Shown here piece by piece: positions 26,327 to 34,785 of a stretch of DNA of 64,000 bases; the stretch's first letter is position 1; the number at the start of each line of letters is the position of its first letter. Below the pieces are notes generated by a model. That model was not told the DNA's origin. It was given only the letters and a program-made list of their open reading frames with translations, and did no database searches. A program made the position numbers and the translations under genes. The stretch is from Pseudoalteromonas carrageenovora IAM 12662 (GTDB lineage: Bacteria > Pseudomonadota > Gammaproteobacteria > Enterobacterales > Alteromonadaceae), in assembly GCF_900239935.1 (NCBI RefSeq), contig NZ_LT965929.1, positions 411,001 through 475,000 on the forward strand, written 5' to 3'.

Positions 26327-28180
26327 TTAAAAGTAAGTTAGCTTATTGATTTGTAGTGTGTTTTTTAACGGCTCGTTGCTTGCGCCTGGCATTTTACGCC
26401 ACATTAAGTTAACCCCAGTTAATTCTGTTGCCGACCACGTAACGGGGCTACCAAACCCAAACTGTTTAAATGTAGTGAAAGGAATATCAAGCGTAGTCCA
26501 CTCATCGCGGGGTTTTAAAAGTACACTAAAGTGATCCCAATCTTTTACATCACTATGATAAACAGACATAGCAAAAGGTGTAGTTGAGCCTTTATAGGTT
26601 AAGCGAATACCTTTAAATGCTGAGGCATCAGCCGGTGACGAAAACTTAATTTCAGCGCCTGCCCATGCACCAAAGCTGGTAGGCTTTGTAATGGTTGTAT
26701 CAATAGTTAAGCTATTTTTATGCGTGGTAAGCGTTGCAACAGACTGCCCACCCATTACCGAATCGCTCATAGCTTGCCATGGTGTATCACCGGTAAAATC
26801 ATCAATACTATGCAGTGCTTGGCTGCTTTTAACTTCTTCATTGCAGGTAGGGCCTTGTGGTGTAATGGCCTTGTTTTGAGCAATAAGCGCTGAGCGGTCT
26901 ACTTTTAAACCTGTTTTATACACCTGTGAGATAGTGTGAATATGATTTATATCACTAAGTGGGTTTTGTTTAAGCAGTACAAAACTTGCCTCAAAACCTT
27001 TAGTAAGTTTGCCAATGCTCCCGGCTTTATTAATCGCTTTTGCGCCGTTAACCGTTGCTGCGTTAATTATTTCACCATTAGTTAGGCCTGCTTTTCTAAG
27101 TGCATCTAACTCGTTGTGTAACCCAGTACCGTGTAGCGTGTAAGGGTTTCCGGCATCAGAGCCTGTGCCAATAGTGATATTAGCTTTATGTAGCTTTTGT
27201 ATATTTGCATAAGCTGTTTTACGCTCATCCCACGCGTGCTCTTTCCATTTTGAAGGTGCAGGCACCTTTTCAAACAAACAGCCTTGAAGCTTTTCAGGAA
27301 TGGTTTTTAGTAACTCGCTTTGTGAGCTAATAGTATGGTTATGCTTTTCATCGCTATGATTGTGGTACACGGCGAGGGTAGGAATGTAAGTTACGTTATG
27401 ATCTTTCATTAGCGTAATAAATTCATCGTCAATCGCTTCGCTATTAATACCGTGCGCTAAAGCCGTTGCACCGGCTTTGATAGCACGTTTAGCATCATTT
27501 AATGTAGAAACATGCACAAAATACGGTAAATTAGCGGCTTTAGAGCGCTTACCTAGCTCCGCCAGTTGGCTATCAGTTAACGATTTACCTATACCGCCAA
27601 AGGTTTCAATAACCGCTTTAGTTACATGTGGCTTAGTGCTTATATGTTTTTGCCACAGCGCTGCTATGTCTTCATCTTTTGCAATTTCGTATGCTTGGCC
27701 GCCAAACTGCGTGCCATGCCCGCCAGGGTTGGTAAACAAAGTCCCCGCATAAAAAAGGTTAGGGGTTAGTTGGGCTGCTTTTAATTGCGCAGCTTCGTTT
27801 AGGGTTTGTTCAAATGAAAACAAATCAACAATATTAGTTACGCCTAAATACAAATTAGAATTAAAGTGCGACTTAACCGGCAAATACTGAAACTCAGTAA
27901 AGTTACTGCCCGATGAGCCTAAATGTACATGTAAATCAATTAAACCGGGTATTGCATACTGGTTGTTGGCGTTAATTGTTTTATCTGCGTTTTGTTGTGG
28001 GTCAGTCGCTTTAGTAATGCTTACAATTTTGCCCTCATCAATATATAGCGAACTTGGTGCAGAAAAGCTTTGCGAACTACTTTGGTACAAACGAATGTTA
28101 TCGACTCGCAGGTCAATGGCGTGAGCACTAAAGTGGCTTGCAAAACTCAGTGCTATAACTGTTTTTGTAATAATGTTCAT
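26327..28180 (-). CDS. secreted amidohydrolase fused to a CIA30 (NDUFAF1-like) carbohydrate-binding-like domain
   Basis: A 617-residue protein. A signal peptide ends near SAHA. The amidohydrolase domain (about 25-440) has the metal-binding HVHLG motif after PGLIDL, a metal-bridging lysine candidate in HVTKAVIE, HVSTLNDAKRAIKAGATALAHG, and the catalytic GSDAGNP. The C-terminal ~170 residues read SIDDFTGDTPWQAMSDSVMGGQS, the signature of CIA30 domains, and end in a beta-sandwich. The start is the ATG at 28180 with AAGGA upstream; a TTG 18 bp earlier is unlikely. Substrates could be cyclic dipeptides, ureides or N-acylated compounds in the periplasm. The 283-bp gap upstream (28181-28463) holds divergent promoters only. 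Confidence 0.85.
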   Translation of the reverse strand: MNIITKTVIALSFASHFSAHAIDLRVDNIRLYQSSSQSFSAPSSLYIDEGKIVSITKATDPQQNADKTINANNQYAIPGLIDLHVHLGSSGSNFTEFQYLPVKSHFNSNLYLGVTNIVDLFSFEQTLNEAAQLKAAQLTPNLFYAGTLFTNPGGHGTQFGGQAYEIAKDEDIAALWQKHISTKPHVTKAVIETFGGIGKSLTDSQLAELGKRSKAANLPYFVHVSTLNDAKRAIKAGATALAHGINSEAIDDEFITLMKDHNVTYIPTLAVYHNHSDEKHNHTISSQSELLKTIPEKLQGCLFEKVPAPSKWKEHAWDERKTAYANIQKLHKANITIGTGSDAGNPYTLHGTGLHNELDALRKAGLTNGEIINAATVNGAKAINKAGSIGKLTKGFEASFVLLKQNPLSDINHIHTISQVYKTGLKVDRSALIAQNKAITPQGPTCNEEVKSSQALHSIDDFTGDTPWQAMSDSVMGGQSVATLTTHKNSLTIDTTITKPTSFGAWAGAEIKFSSPADASAFKGIRLTYKGSTTPFAMSVYHSDVKDWDHFSVLLKPRDEWTTLDIPFTTFKQFGFGSPVTWSATELTGVNLMWRKMPGASNEPLKNTLQINKLTYF

Positions 28181-28463
28181 GACTGTATTCCTTATCAAAA
28201 AAATAGGTGTTTGGCGTTTTGTTGATAAGAAAGTTAGCGACTTTTATAACTTGCTTCATTAATGTTTATCTGAATCGACATTATTGGCAGTTGAACCGAC
28301 ACAAAAGTAAATAAGCGTTGTGGTAGGAGAAATTAACTTTATTGTATTACTTTGTGTATATGCTTAATATGTATCTAAAAGTGAGGCAGGTTTAATAAGG
28401 CCTTTGCACTCACAATGGTCAAACGCTAGTGTTCATAAATTATAAAAAAGTCATGGATGATCA

Positions 28464-29423
28464 ATGAATAGTATAAAGCTAATACTTTTTTCAATTGCCT
28501 TAGGTTTGGCTCCTTTACAGCTTTTAGCTGAGCAACAACTCCCAACTCAATTTGATAATAATCGTATAATTTTAATCCCGGAACTTATCAGTGGAAAAAA
28601 GCTAAGGTTTTTTACAGATACCGGCGGTGGGTGGAATGCGATTTCGAAAGAACTTCACCAGCAATACAATTGGCCAACAATCACAAAAGTAGCTGATGGC
28701 GAAGAGCATACCTTATCAGAAATGCCTAAGTTTAAAGCAGAAGCAGAAATACCTGCTGGTGGCATTGAAAATTTCATGGCCGGATATTTGTTTATAGCCC
28801 CTGAAGCAGAAATATCAGCAGGGCAACAGTTTGATGGCTTTTTAGGTGGTCGATGGCACGCAGAAAAAATCATTAAAATTGATTATGTAACTGAATCAAT
28901 GTTTATCCTTGATTCTCTTGATGGGGTTAACTTAAACCAATTTAAAAAAGTAAAATTAGGTTTTCAAAAAGACTCTTATCAAAAATACACCACAGCCTTT
29001 CCTAGGATGAGTATAAAAGTTCAAGGAATAGAGCATCAAATGTTATTAGATACTGGTGCAACATCAACTTTAACTAATACCGCAAAAAAACAAATACATA
29101 GTAAATCGAATGTGGTTGGGACTTCTTTCATTGCAGCTAGTGTTTTTGATAATTGGAAAGCCAGAAACCCAGATTGGATTGTTATTAAAAAGGCTGAGCA
29201 TGGCACCGAGGAAGCTATGATTAAGGTACCTCTTGTAATTATAGCCGAACAAAGTATTGGACCTGTTTGGTTTACAAGAAGGGGTGATAATAACTTTCAT
29301 GAGTTTATGTCTTCAATGATGGACAAAAAAATTGATGGCGCATTGGGTGGTTCAGGCCTCAAATATTTTGAACTAGTGATAGATTATATCGACGAGCATG
29401 CTTATTTTAAGGCAGAGCTTTAA
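28464..29423 (+). CDS. secreted aspartyl protease-like protein with two DTG half-sites
   Basis: A 319-residue protein with a signal peptide (~1-22, cleaved near LLAEQ). Two Asp-Thr-Gly motifs are present: FTDTGGGWNAI (Asp52) and LLDTGATSTLT (Asp196). Each is followed about 70-95 residues later by a matching flap-side element, FDGFLGGRW (123-131) and IDGALGGSGL (290-299). A similar strand pattern (KIIKIDYVTESMFIL and YFELVIDYIDEHAYF) closes each half. The protein therefore looks like two retropepsin-like lobes joined in one chain. Activity is plausible if the two Asp pair as in pepsin. It is a single gene without an obvious partner and sits at the edge of the accessory stretch. Confidence 0.75.
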   Translation: MNSIKLILFSIALGLAPLQLLAEQQLPTQFDNNRIILIPELISGKKLRFFTDTGGGWNAISKELHQQYNWPTITKVADGEEHTLSEMPKFKAEAEIPAGGIENFMAGYLFIAPEAEISAGQQFDGFLGGRWHAEKIIKIDYVTESMFILDSLDGVNLNQFKKVKLGFQKDSYQKYTTAFPRMSIKVQGIEHQMLLDTGATSTLTNTAKKQIHSKSNVVGTSFIAASVFDNWKARNPDWIVIKKAEHGTEEAMIKVPLVIIAEQSIGPVWFTRRGDNNFHEFMSSMMDKKIDGALGGSGLKYFELVIDYIDEHAYFKAEL

Positions 29424-30020
29424 AATACGTATGCTTGAGTGGTTTTAAAAGGCGGTTATGGGCGATAAGCGGACAGTCATCCCTTCAGAAAGTTTTGTTT
29501 TACATCTATGGTTGTAGAGTTTCTCTTAATAGCAAACAATCAATCCAAAAGGTCGTTTATGCCGGTTAATAATTGATATATCCATAGTTATCTATGTGAT
29601 ATAGAGAAATAAAGAATATTTTGCTATTAATGGGTAAGACTAAATCTACCTAATGATCGGTAGAAAAATAACCTACTGGTGCGATATTAAATTGTTATTG
29701 CGGGAAGCAGATTGGGTTTACTAGTAGGGGCTTCTGGATAAGCTAAAATAGTACAAGCGGCAGTTTAAATAAGTAAGCAAAGCTACTATTATTGATCGCC
29801 TACTAGAAAAGATGGCAAATTTTAAGACAGGAATTCGCGGTAATAGCTAGGGTATCTAGAGCTTTTACCATCTAGAGTATTGGCAGTGGTGGTCAGTGGA
29901 TATTAACAATATGCAGCAGTGTAGTGCCTATGGCACTGGACTCTTTAACACTTACCACTGTGCACAACGTTAAGTGCCCTGAGTACCCAAGCTACGCTCT
30001 TCACTTTAAGGATATTATAA
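29424..30020. other. 597-bp region without a gene, probably decayed DNA
   Basis: All six frames are full of stops. A small hairpin can be drawn around 29585-29605 (CATAG/CTATG with flanking ATAT). The 11-mer AAGCGGACAGT at 29467-29477 recurs nearly exactly in inverted orientation at 30789-30799 and exactly at 7948-7958. No RNA gene or known element is recognised. The last 20 bases hold the ribosome site of the next gene. Confidence 0.5.
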
Positions 30021-30770
30021 TTGGAAGATTTTACTTCATATTTACCTGCTATCGTAACGGCATTGCTCATCACCCCTCTCGGAGGCTATGTTGCTCATCG
30101 TTTAAAAGCATTGGCGACTAAAGAAGATTTTAATGATGCTATTGAACAGCTTAAAAAAAGCACCAAAGCTGTTGAGGGTATTAAAAGTCAGATGAACGAA
30201 AAGTATTGGGTAAAGCAACAAATTTGGGAAACTAAAAGAGTTGCATACGAGGAACTCACATCAAGCCTATATATTACTCAAAAATACCTAGATGGATTAG
30301 TTGCATATTTTGAACATTACGTAGATTGTTTTGTTCATATAGGATGCCCACAAGGAGCACCATATGATTCTCCTGAAGAGGAAGAACATCAACGTTCATA
30401 TGCAGAGTACATCGAAGGTGAACAAAAAGCTTTCTTTGAAAAACATGCATCTCTTGAATCAAAAAGTGAGCGTGAAAATTTATTAAATGAAGCAAGTGAT
30501 AGCTTTATAAAGCTTGAGAATATTTTTTCAGTAAAATCGATATATTTGCATGGTGACTTGAAACTAATAGAAAGTGGCATAGAAAGACTGAGAGAGAAAG
30601 TTTTTGATGCTCAACTCAAGCAAGAAGAGTACGAAGATCAATCAGGATTTTTTGAAAGACTTCTTGAACATTATTTGAGTACTCAGAAATCTCTATCCGA
30701 TTTAATCGAAAAAACTAAAGGCTTAGCGGTTAAAGACTTGAAATTGGAGTTTGACGGTTTAAGCAAATAA
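30021..30770 (+). CDS. orphan membrane-anchored coiled-coil protein
   Basis: A 249-residue protein starting at a TTG preceded by AAGGA (nine bases). An N-terminal hydrophobic segment (YLPAIVTALLITPLGGYVAH, ~7-26) could be a single membrane anchor. The rest is charged and helical with heptad character (EQLKKSTKAVEGIKSQMNEK, ~42-61; GIERLREKVFDAQLKQEEYE, ~185-204). No enzymatic motif is visible. It lies between decayed DNA and an IS110 element and has no partner gene on its strand. Similar anchor-plus-coil proteins are found as cargo in mobile regions, but a defence role here would be a guess. Confidence 0.65.
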   Translation: MEDFTSYLPAIVTALLITPLGGYVAHRLKALATKEDFNDAIEQLKKSTKAVEGIKSQMNEKYWVKQQIWETKRVAYEELTSSLYITQKYLDGLVAYFEHYVDCFVHIGCPQGAPYDSPEEEEHQRSYAEYIEGEQKAFFEKHASLESKSERENLLNEASDSFIKLENIFSVKSIYLHGDLKLIESGIERLREKVFDAQLKQEEYEDQSGFFERLLEHYLSTQKSLSDLIEKTKGLAVKDLKLEFDGLSK

Positions 30771-30814
30771 TAAGAGTCTAAGATTATGACAGTCCGCTTC
30801 ACGCCCTGAGGCAT

Positions 30815-32071
30815 TCAACAAGCTTTTTCTACCACTAAAAGAGGAGAACCTTTCTCTTTTAGTGCTTTTAAATATTTTGATTCATCATAAGCTTTCCCTG
30901 TTTTCCAGCACCTAAATAAGATCCTTACCCATTTATAGGCCAACGCTCTTATTGCCGATTGGTGTGAATTACCTTTCGCTTTTTGCTGTGCGTAATAAAT
31001 GCCCGCCCAATAAGACTGCGCTACGCTTTTGGAAGCCCACTCTATAAAGCTCTGACGGACAAATTTAGAACATTGCCAGCGCCAATGTACCCAGCTCTTT
31101 TGACCACTACGCTCTGTAACTGGCGATAAGCCTGCATAGTTTTGTATTTCTTGTGCGCTACTAAAACGAGATTTATCTTCCCCTAAAGCAGCTAAAAGCC
31201 TAGGAGCAAGGCAAGGGCCTGTACCGGGAAGTGAAGCAAATATTGAGGCGTCATCCATACTGGTAAAAATTGAGTTTATTTGTGAGTCATACTCTCGAAT
31301 ATTGTTAATTAATACCAACATCTGTTTGGCCAATGCGATGACAAACGTTTGATAAGGTATAATTAAAGATTCGTCGTTAGTAAGAGGAATTGCCTCCTTT
31401 ATAGATGCAATGCGTTTTGGGGTCTTCTTAACAGTAGGCCCTCCTCTGGAGTTTAATAGTTTGGCAACTGTATTTGTTCTAACGCGTTTTAATTCATTTA
31501 AGTTTGGGAATTTAATTAGAAAATTACAAAATAGCTCTGTATCTCTATGTGAAAACCACTCTAAGGGCTGTGTATAATATTGCTTTAGAGCATTAATGAT
31601 TCGGTTCGCATGCCTACGTTTGTCGTCTACAAGTAATCGACGTTGTTCGACAAGAAGGGCTAATGTTCTTGTTTTCTCGCTGCTTGGTTTGAGGGGGGTA
31701 ATCTTCTTTGGATAATTGAGCATCATATCTAATGCTAATTCAGCGTCTGAAGGATCATCTTTTGAACCGCTAGGAAACATAGCTTGTCTGTATCGAGCAA
31801 GGGTTAATCCATGAATAGGATAAACTGTAACAAAGCTATATTTTTGCAAGGCATATACTATAGGTCCTTTATTTAACTCAACTGCAACAGCAATATTGCC
31901 TTTTACTTTTTTATGTAATCCCTCAACCCAATCATGAATTGATTCAGGTGAGTGAGAAATTACGCTGAACGCCCGAGACTCTTCGTCTTTAACCTGCACA
32001 CAAATATCATGTTTTTTATCAGCCCAATCAAGGCCAACATATGCAGAAAAGTTATCATTTTTAGTATTCAT
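30815..32071 (-). CDS. IS110-family transposase (DEDD recombinase)
   Basis: A 418-residue transposase. The N-terminal RuvC-like DEDD domain has Asp15 in YVGLDWADKKHD, Glu65 in VAVELNKGP, and Asp106/Asp109 in KDDPSDAELALD. The C-terminal transposase_20 domain has FASLPGTGPCLAPRLLAALGED and YAGLSPVTERSGQKSWVHWR with the conserved serine. The frame is intact. The open frame extends 59 codons further upstream, but the ATG at 32071 has GGAGA in front and starts at the usual position relative to the GLDW motif. IS110 elements lack long terminal inverted repeats, so element ends cannot be placed by eye. Confidence 0.9.
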   Translation of the reverse strand: MNTKNDNFSAYVGLDWADKKHDICVQVKDEESRAFSVISHSPESIHDWVEGLHKKVKGNIAVAVELNKGPIVYALQKYSFVTVYPIHGLTLARYRQAMFPSGSKDDPSDAELALDMMLNYPKKITPLKPSSEKTRTLALLVEQRRLLVDDKRRHANRIINALKQYYTQPLEWFSHRDTELFCNFLIKFPNLNELKRVRTNTVAKLLNSRGGPTVKKTPKRIASIKEAIPLTNDESLIIPYQTFVIALAKQMLVLINNIREYDSQINSIFTSMDDASIFASLPGTGPCLAPRLLAALGEDKSRFSSAQEIQNYAGLSPVTERSGQKSWVHWRWQCSKFVRQSFIEWASKSVAQSYWAGIYYAQQKAKGNSHQSAIRALAYKWVRILFRCWKTGKAYDESKYLKALKEKGSPLLVVEKAC

Positions 32072-32154
32072 GCCAAATCTCCGATTATTGAAATTTGTTA
32101 TGCATTCTTTACTCTTCGAAAGAAATATAGACAGCGTTTGTAAGGCAAGCCCTG

Positions 32155-32186
32155 AGTATTCGTTTTGAGTAAAGTAACTCAATACT
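32155..32186 (-). ncRNA. candidate hairpin of an IS110 bridge RNA
   Basis: In the non-coding flank upstream of the transposase, AGTATT pairs with AATACT and an inner GAGT with ACTC, giving a bulged hairpin. The related octamer-plus CTTCGAAAGAAA occurs twice nearby (32114-32125 and 32186-32197). Bridge RNAs of IS110-group elements are encoded in this flank. The match is by position and structure only. Confidence 0.3.
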
Positions 32187-32358
32187 TCGAAAGAAAAGCG
32201 GTGATCATTAAATGATGATGGCACAATATTCGTAAGTAAAGAGCACATAACCTCAACAATTCAAAGTATAGATTATTAAGGTTCAAAGACTATATCTGGC
32301 ACTCTTCAGCCACTCGACAATATAAAATGTGATAATAATTGGCAAGGTATTTTACTCT

Positions 32359-32389
32359 GTCGGATGGCGCTTCGCTTATCCGACCTACA
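32359..32389. repeat. REP-like palindrome
   Basis: GTCGGAT and ATCCGAC (32359-32365 and 32378-32384) flank GGCGCTTCGCTT, followed by CTACA. The pattern closely resembles gammaproteobacterial REP/BIME sequences that end in CCTACA. It could mark a REP-associated transposase target. No RayT gene is present in the window. Confidence 0.6.
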
Positions 32390-32423
32390 CTTAAACAAGC
32401 CGCTTATTTGGTTTCAGCCCTGC

Positions 32424-32492
32424 CTAAAACAAAAAGTCTTTACATTTTGCTTGTCTCTCTAAATTACAAAAGCTGACCAACTCTTTAATTTG
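32424..32492 (-). pseudogene. remnant of a second TPR-sulfotransferase gene
   Basis: Twenty-two codons read QIKELVSFCNLERQAKCKDF then LF and a stop. The intact sulfotransferase upstream has QIKELVSFCNLEWQAQCIDF at its own C-terminal region (DNA around 33261-33320). The DNA is nearly identical over about 45 bp. This is a leftover of a duplicated copy, and the stop region of the gene at 32485-33120 overlaps it. Confidence 0.75.
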
Positions 32493-33120
32493 CATTGGAA
32501 ATTATAGGCCACTTATCAACTAAGAGGCTATTACCACAATCGTTGTCAGCATTTATTAAATTAGGTTTTAGATTAATTAATTGTGGGAACGAAATGGTGT
32601 AATTAACACTATAACCGCAAGAGCCAAAAGCAGAGTATAAGCGCAGAGACTTTAATTCATTCCCTATTTCGGTAATTTCAATACTGCCGGTAAGTAAATT
32701 AGTTCGCTTTAGCTCCCACTTATTATCAATAAAAGTAGGTTCTGACCAAGTTATGGGGTAAGCCATGTTAGTTAACGTCTTGACATAATAGGTCAAATAG
32801 CTATCTTGATATGCTCCAGTGTTGCAAGCTAATGCAAGCAGTTTATCGCCCGAACTTAGCTTAAAAACTGAGACAAATCGATTGTTATGATGTTCGTCTT
32901 TGATAGAACAGTCGTCGTTTTTATTTAGTGAGCCAAGAAGCTTTTTTTGAGTTAATAGTTCAAAATTTAGAGGCAATTTTAGACCAGTTGGTATCTGCAT
33001 TTTTAAGGGTTTATTATTTTTAATATCTGCAGTGGTCGTCGCAGCACTACTATGGGTGCAGAACAAAAATATTAGAATGATGAACATATGCATGTTTTTC
33101 AAAAAATACTTACTCAACAT
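32485..33120 (-). CDS. secreted hypothetical protein, possibly DUF1176-like
   Basis: A 211-residue protein with a signal peptide (about 1-27, MFIILIFLFCTHSSA). Its start overlaps the end of the sulfotransferase gene by 11 bp, with AAGG as ribosome site inside that gene, so the two are coupled. Conserved-looking features are the cysteine pairs (DDCSIKD, LACNTGAYQDSYLTYYV) and GSCGYSVNY near the end, reminiscent of the C-terminal part of DUF1176. The last codons (NAN-stop) fall on DNA duplicated from the sulfotransferase gene, so the original 3' end may have been replaced. Function unknown. Confidence 0.65.
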   Translation of the reverse strand: MLSKYFLKNMHMFIILIFLFCTHSSAATTTADIKNNKPLKMQIPTGLKLPLNFELLTQKKLLGSLNKNDDCSIKDEHHNNRFVSVFKLSSGDKLLALACNTGAYQDSYLTYYVKTLTNMAYPITWSEPTFIDNKWELKRTNLLTGSIEITEIGNELKSLRLYSAFGSCGYSVNYTISFPQLINLKPNLINADNDCGNSLLVDKWPIISNAN

Positions 33121-34693
33121 CTATACCTTGCTTTAAAAGGTACTTCACTGCTGCATTAGTATGGGGTTTAAACGCCTTCCAACGGCCGATTGCTTTGCTA
33201 TTTAATGGTTGGCGTACTTGTACTTTACTAGCCGTAGAGACCGGAGCGGTGTTTAAGTGAAAGTCTATACACTGTGCTTGCCACTCTAAATTACAAAAGC
33301 TGACTAACTCTTTAATTTGCTGCTCGGGCTGGGCGACTAGCTCTTCGTATTTTACTAATTTTATATTGCTGTGCAGGGCGCCAAAGTGCTGCATGAGTTT
33401 GTAAAAGCGGCTATAAAATTTGGCTGTGTCGAGTAAATCGAGCGAGTATGCGTAGTAGGGGTTATTAATGGTAAATAGCTGGCGGTAGTTACCAATGCAG
33501 GTGTCCATAGGGTCGCGCAGCATGCAAATAATTTTAGCGTTTGGTAGGGCTTTGGTTATTAAGTCGATATAAAAAAAGTTAAACGGGAGTTTATCTATAA
33601 AGTGCTTATGGCTGCCGGTGGTTACGCGAGTGGCGTTTAAATACGTTGTCCCAAGCTGATTAAAATCAAGCTCGTAAGCTTTAGTGAGTGTTTGAGTATC
33701 AAGTACATGCGGTGTTTGAGTTTGGCTTAATTTTTTAACGCTTAGGCCAAAGTCTTGTAATTCACCGGCTGATTGTACGTCGCTGTGGCTCGATAAAATA
33801 CGCTCAACCAATGTGGTGCCAGAGCGGGGCATACCTAATACAAAAATAGGTTCGGCTGTTGGGTTACCTTGTGTTAGCGCATGTTTATGCTGCTCACTTA
33901 AATGTTTAATGTGTTCAAATAATGCGGCTGAGCTTTTATGATCAAATGGCTGCATAGCGCGTTTAGTGGCTTTTCCTTGCTCTAGGCTGCTAAACGCATC
34001 ATCAAACTTGCCTATGTCTTGGTACTCTTTTGCAAGTGCGTGGCCAATGTGTAATTTTGCATCGGGGTGTGTTACTTGCTCAAACACGTTTTTTAGGCGT
34101 TCAATATGGTTATTTTGCAGCGACGCCTTGGTTAAATCGCTTAATGCAAAATGGCTTGCATGGTGAAGTGGGTTTAGGGTAATTGCGCTTTCAAATGCAT
34201 TTTTGGCTTGTTCAAATTGGCCTAAAAACTTAGCGCTTACCCCTAAATTATAATAAAACTGTGGTTGCGGTTTATTTGCATGGTTAGCCAGTTCAATAGC
34301 GCAGTTAAAGTAATTTAGTGCCTCTTTGTGCAGGCCAGCTTGTGTAAGTGCAACACCTAAGGTGTCGGCATCAAGAGGCATTTTTATTTGCTCAACGGGT
34401 ATGGCTAAAGCGGTGTTTTTGGCTTTAGTAAGCTCGCCTGTTATTGCATAACATTTTGCAAGTTGGGCGCTGTATTCAATGCTTTTACCAAAGCTAAGGG
34501 CTTTTTCGATTAACTTTATGGCTTTGTGTATTTGCCCAACACGTAAATTAACCATGGCCAGTAAAAAGTATCCATCGGCAAAGTCGTTTTTTTGAGTAAC
34601 CAATTCAGCTAACGCTTTATGAGCAAGCTCAATATTGCCTTGGTTTAAATGATTAATTGCGCTTTGGTGGAGTTGTTTTAAATTTGGCTGCAT
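33110..34693 (-). CDS. TPR-repeat sulfotransferase
   Basis: The 527-residue protein has an N-terminal array of TPR helices (~1-245, for example ADGYFLLAMVNLRVGQIHKAIKLIEKAL in positions 39-66). A sulfotransferase domain follows with the PAPS 5'-phosphosulfate loop PIFVLGMPRSGTTLVERIL (283-300) and the later LRDPMDTCIGNYRQ motif that binds the 3'-phosphate. There is no signal peptide, so it acts in the cytosol, moving sulfate from PAPS to a hydroxyl of an unknown acceptor. It lies directly downstream of a TonB receptor, separated by a terminator, a pairing seen repeatedly in Alteromonadales as far as I recall. A fragment of a second copy lies 0.6 kb downstream. Confidence 0.9.
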   Translation of the reverse strand: MQPNLKQLHQSAINHLNQGNIELAHKALAELVTQKNDFADGYFLLAMVNLRVGQIHKAIKLIEKALSFGKSIEYSAQLAKCYAITGELTKAKNTALAIPVEQIKMPLDADTLGVALTQAGLHKEALNYFNCAIELANHANKPQPQFYYNLGVSAKFLGQFEQAKNAFESAITLNPLHHASHFALSDLTKASLQNNHIERLKNVFEQVTHPDAKLHIGHALAKEYQDIGKFDDAFSSLEQGKATKRAMQPFDHKSSAALFEHIKHLSEQHKHALTQGNPTAEPIFVLGMPRSGTTLVERILSSHSDVQSAGELQDFGLSVKKLSQTQTPHVLDTQTLTKAYELDFNQLGTTYLNATRVTTGSHKHFIDKLPFNFFYIDLITKALPNAKIICMLRDPMDTCIGNYRQLFTINNPYYAYSLDLLDTAKFYSRFYKLMQHFGALHSNIKLVKYEELVAQPEQQIKELVSFCNLEWQAQCIDFHLNTAPVSTASKVQVRQPLNSKAIGRWKAFKPHTNAAVKYLLKQGIDVE

Positions 34694-34730
34694 TGTTTTA
34701 TTTTTATTGTTTAGTTACGCGTTAATAAAG

Positions 34731-34758
34731 AAAAAAGGCTCAAATAAATTTGAGCCTT
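34731..34758 (-). terminator. intrinsic terminator between TonB receptor and sulfotransferase
   Basis: An 11-bp perfect stem AAGGCTCAAAT / ATTTGAGCCTT followed on the minus strand by six T. It should reduce read-through from the receptor gene into the sulfotransferase. Confidence 0.8.
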
Positions 34759-34785
34759 ATAACATTGTTTAAAAGTAACTATAAA

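Larger units (their letters stand above)
30775..32300 (-). mobile_element. IS110-family insertion sequence, ends approximate
   Basis: The element is defined by the intact transposase. Non-coding flanks of roughly 40 bp after and 200-230 bp before the gene are expected for this family, but I cannot see the exact junctions. The given limits are estimates. The upstream flank would hold the bridge RNA if this is an IS110-group member. Confidence 0.5.

Noticed and set aside
29424..30020. A retron, CRISPR-like or other structured RNA in the decayed region.
   Set aside because: No direct repeats, no reverse transcriptase and only one weak hairpin; nothing beyond decayed DNA is supported.
32072..32248. 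Extra 59 codons at the N-terminus of the IS110 transposase.
   Set aside because: The stretch lacks a ribosome site and conserved sequence; the ATG at 32071 with GGAGA matches the family's usual start.
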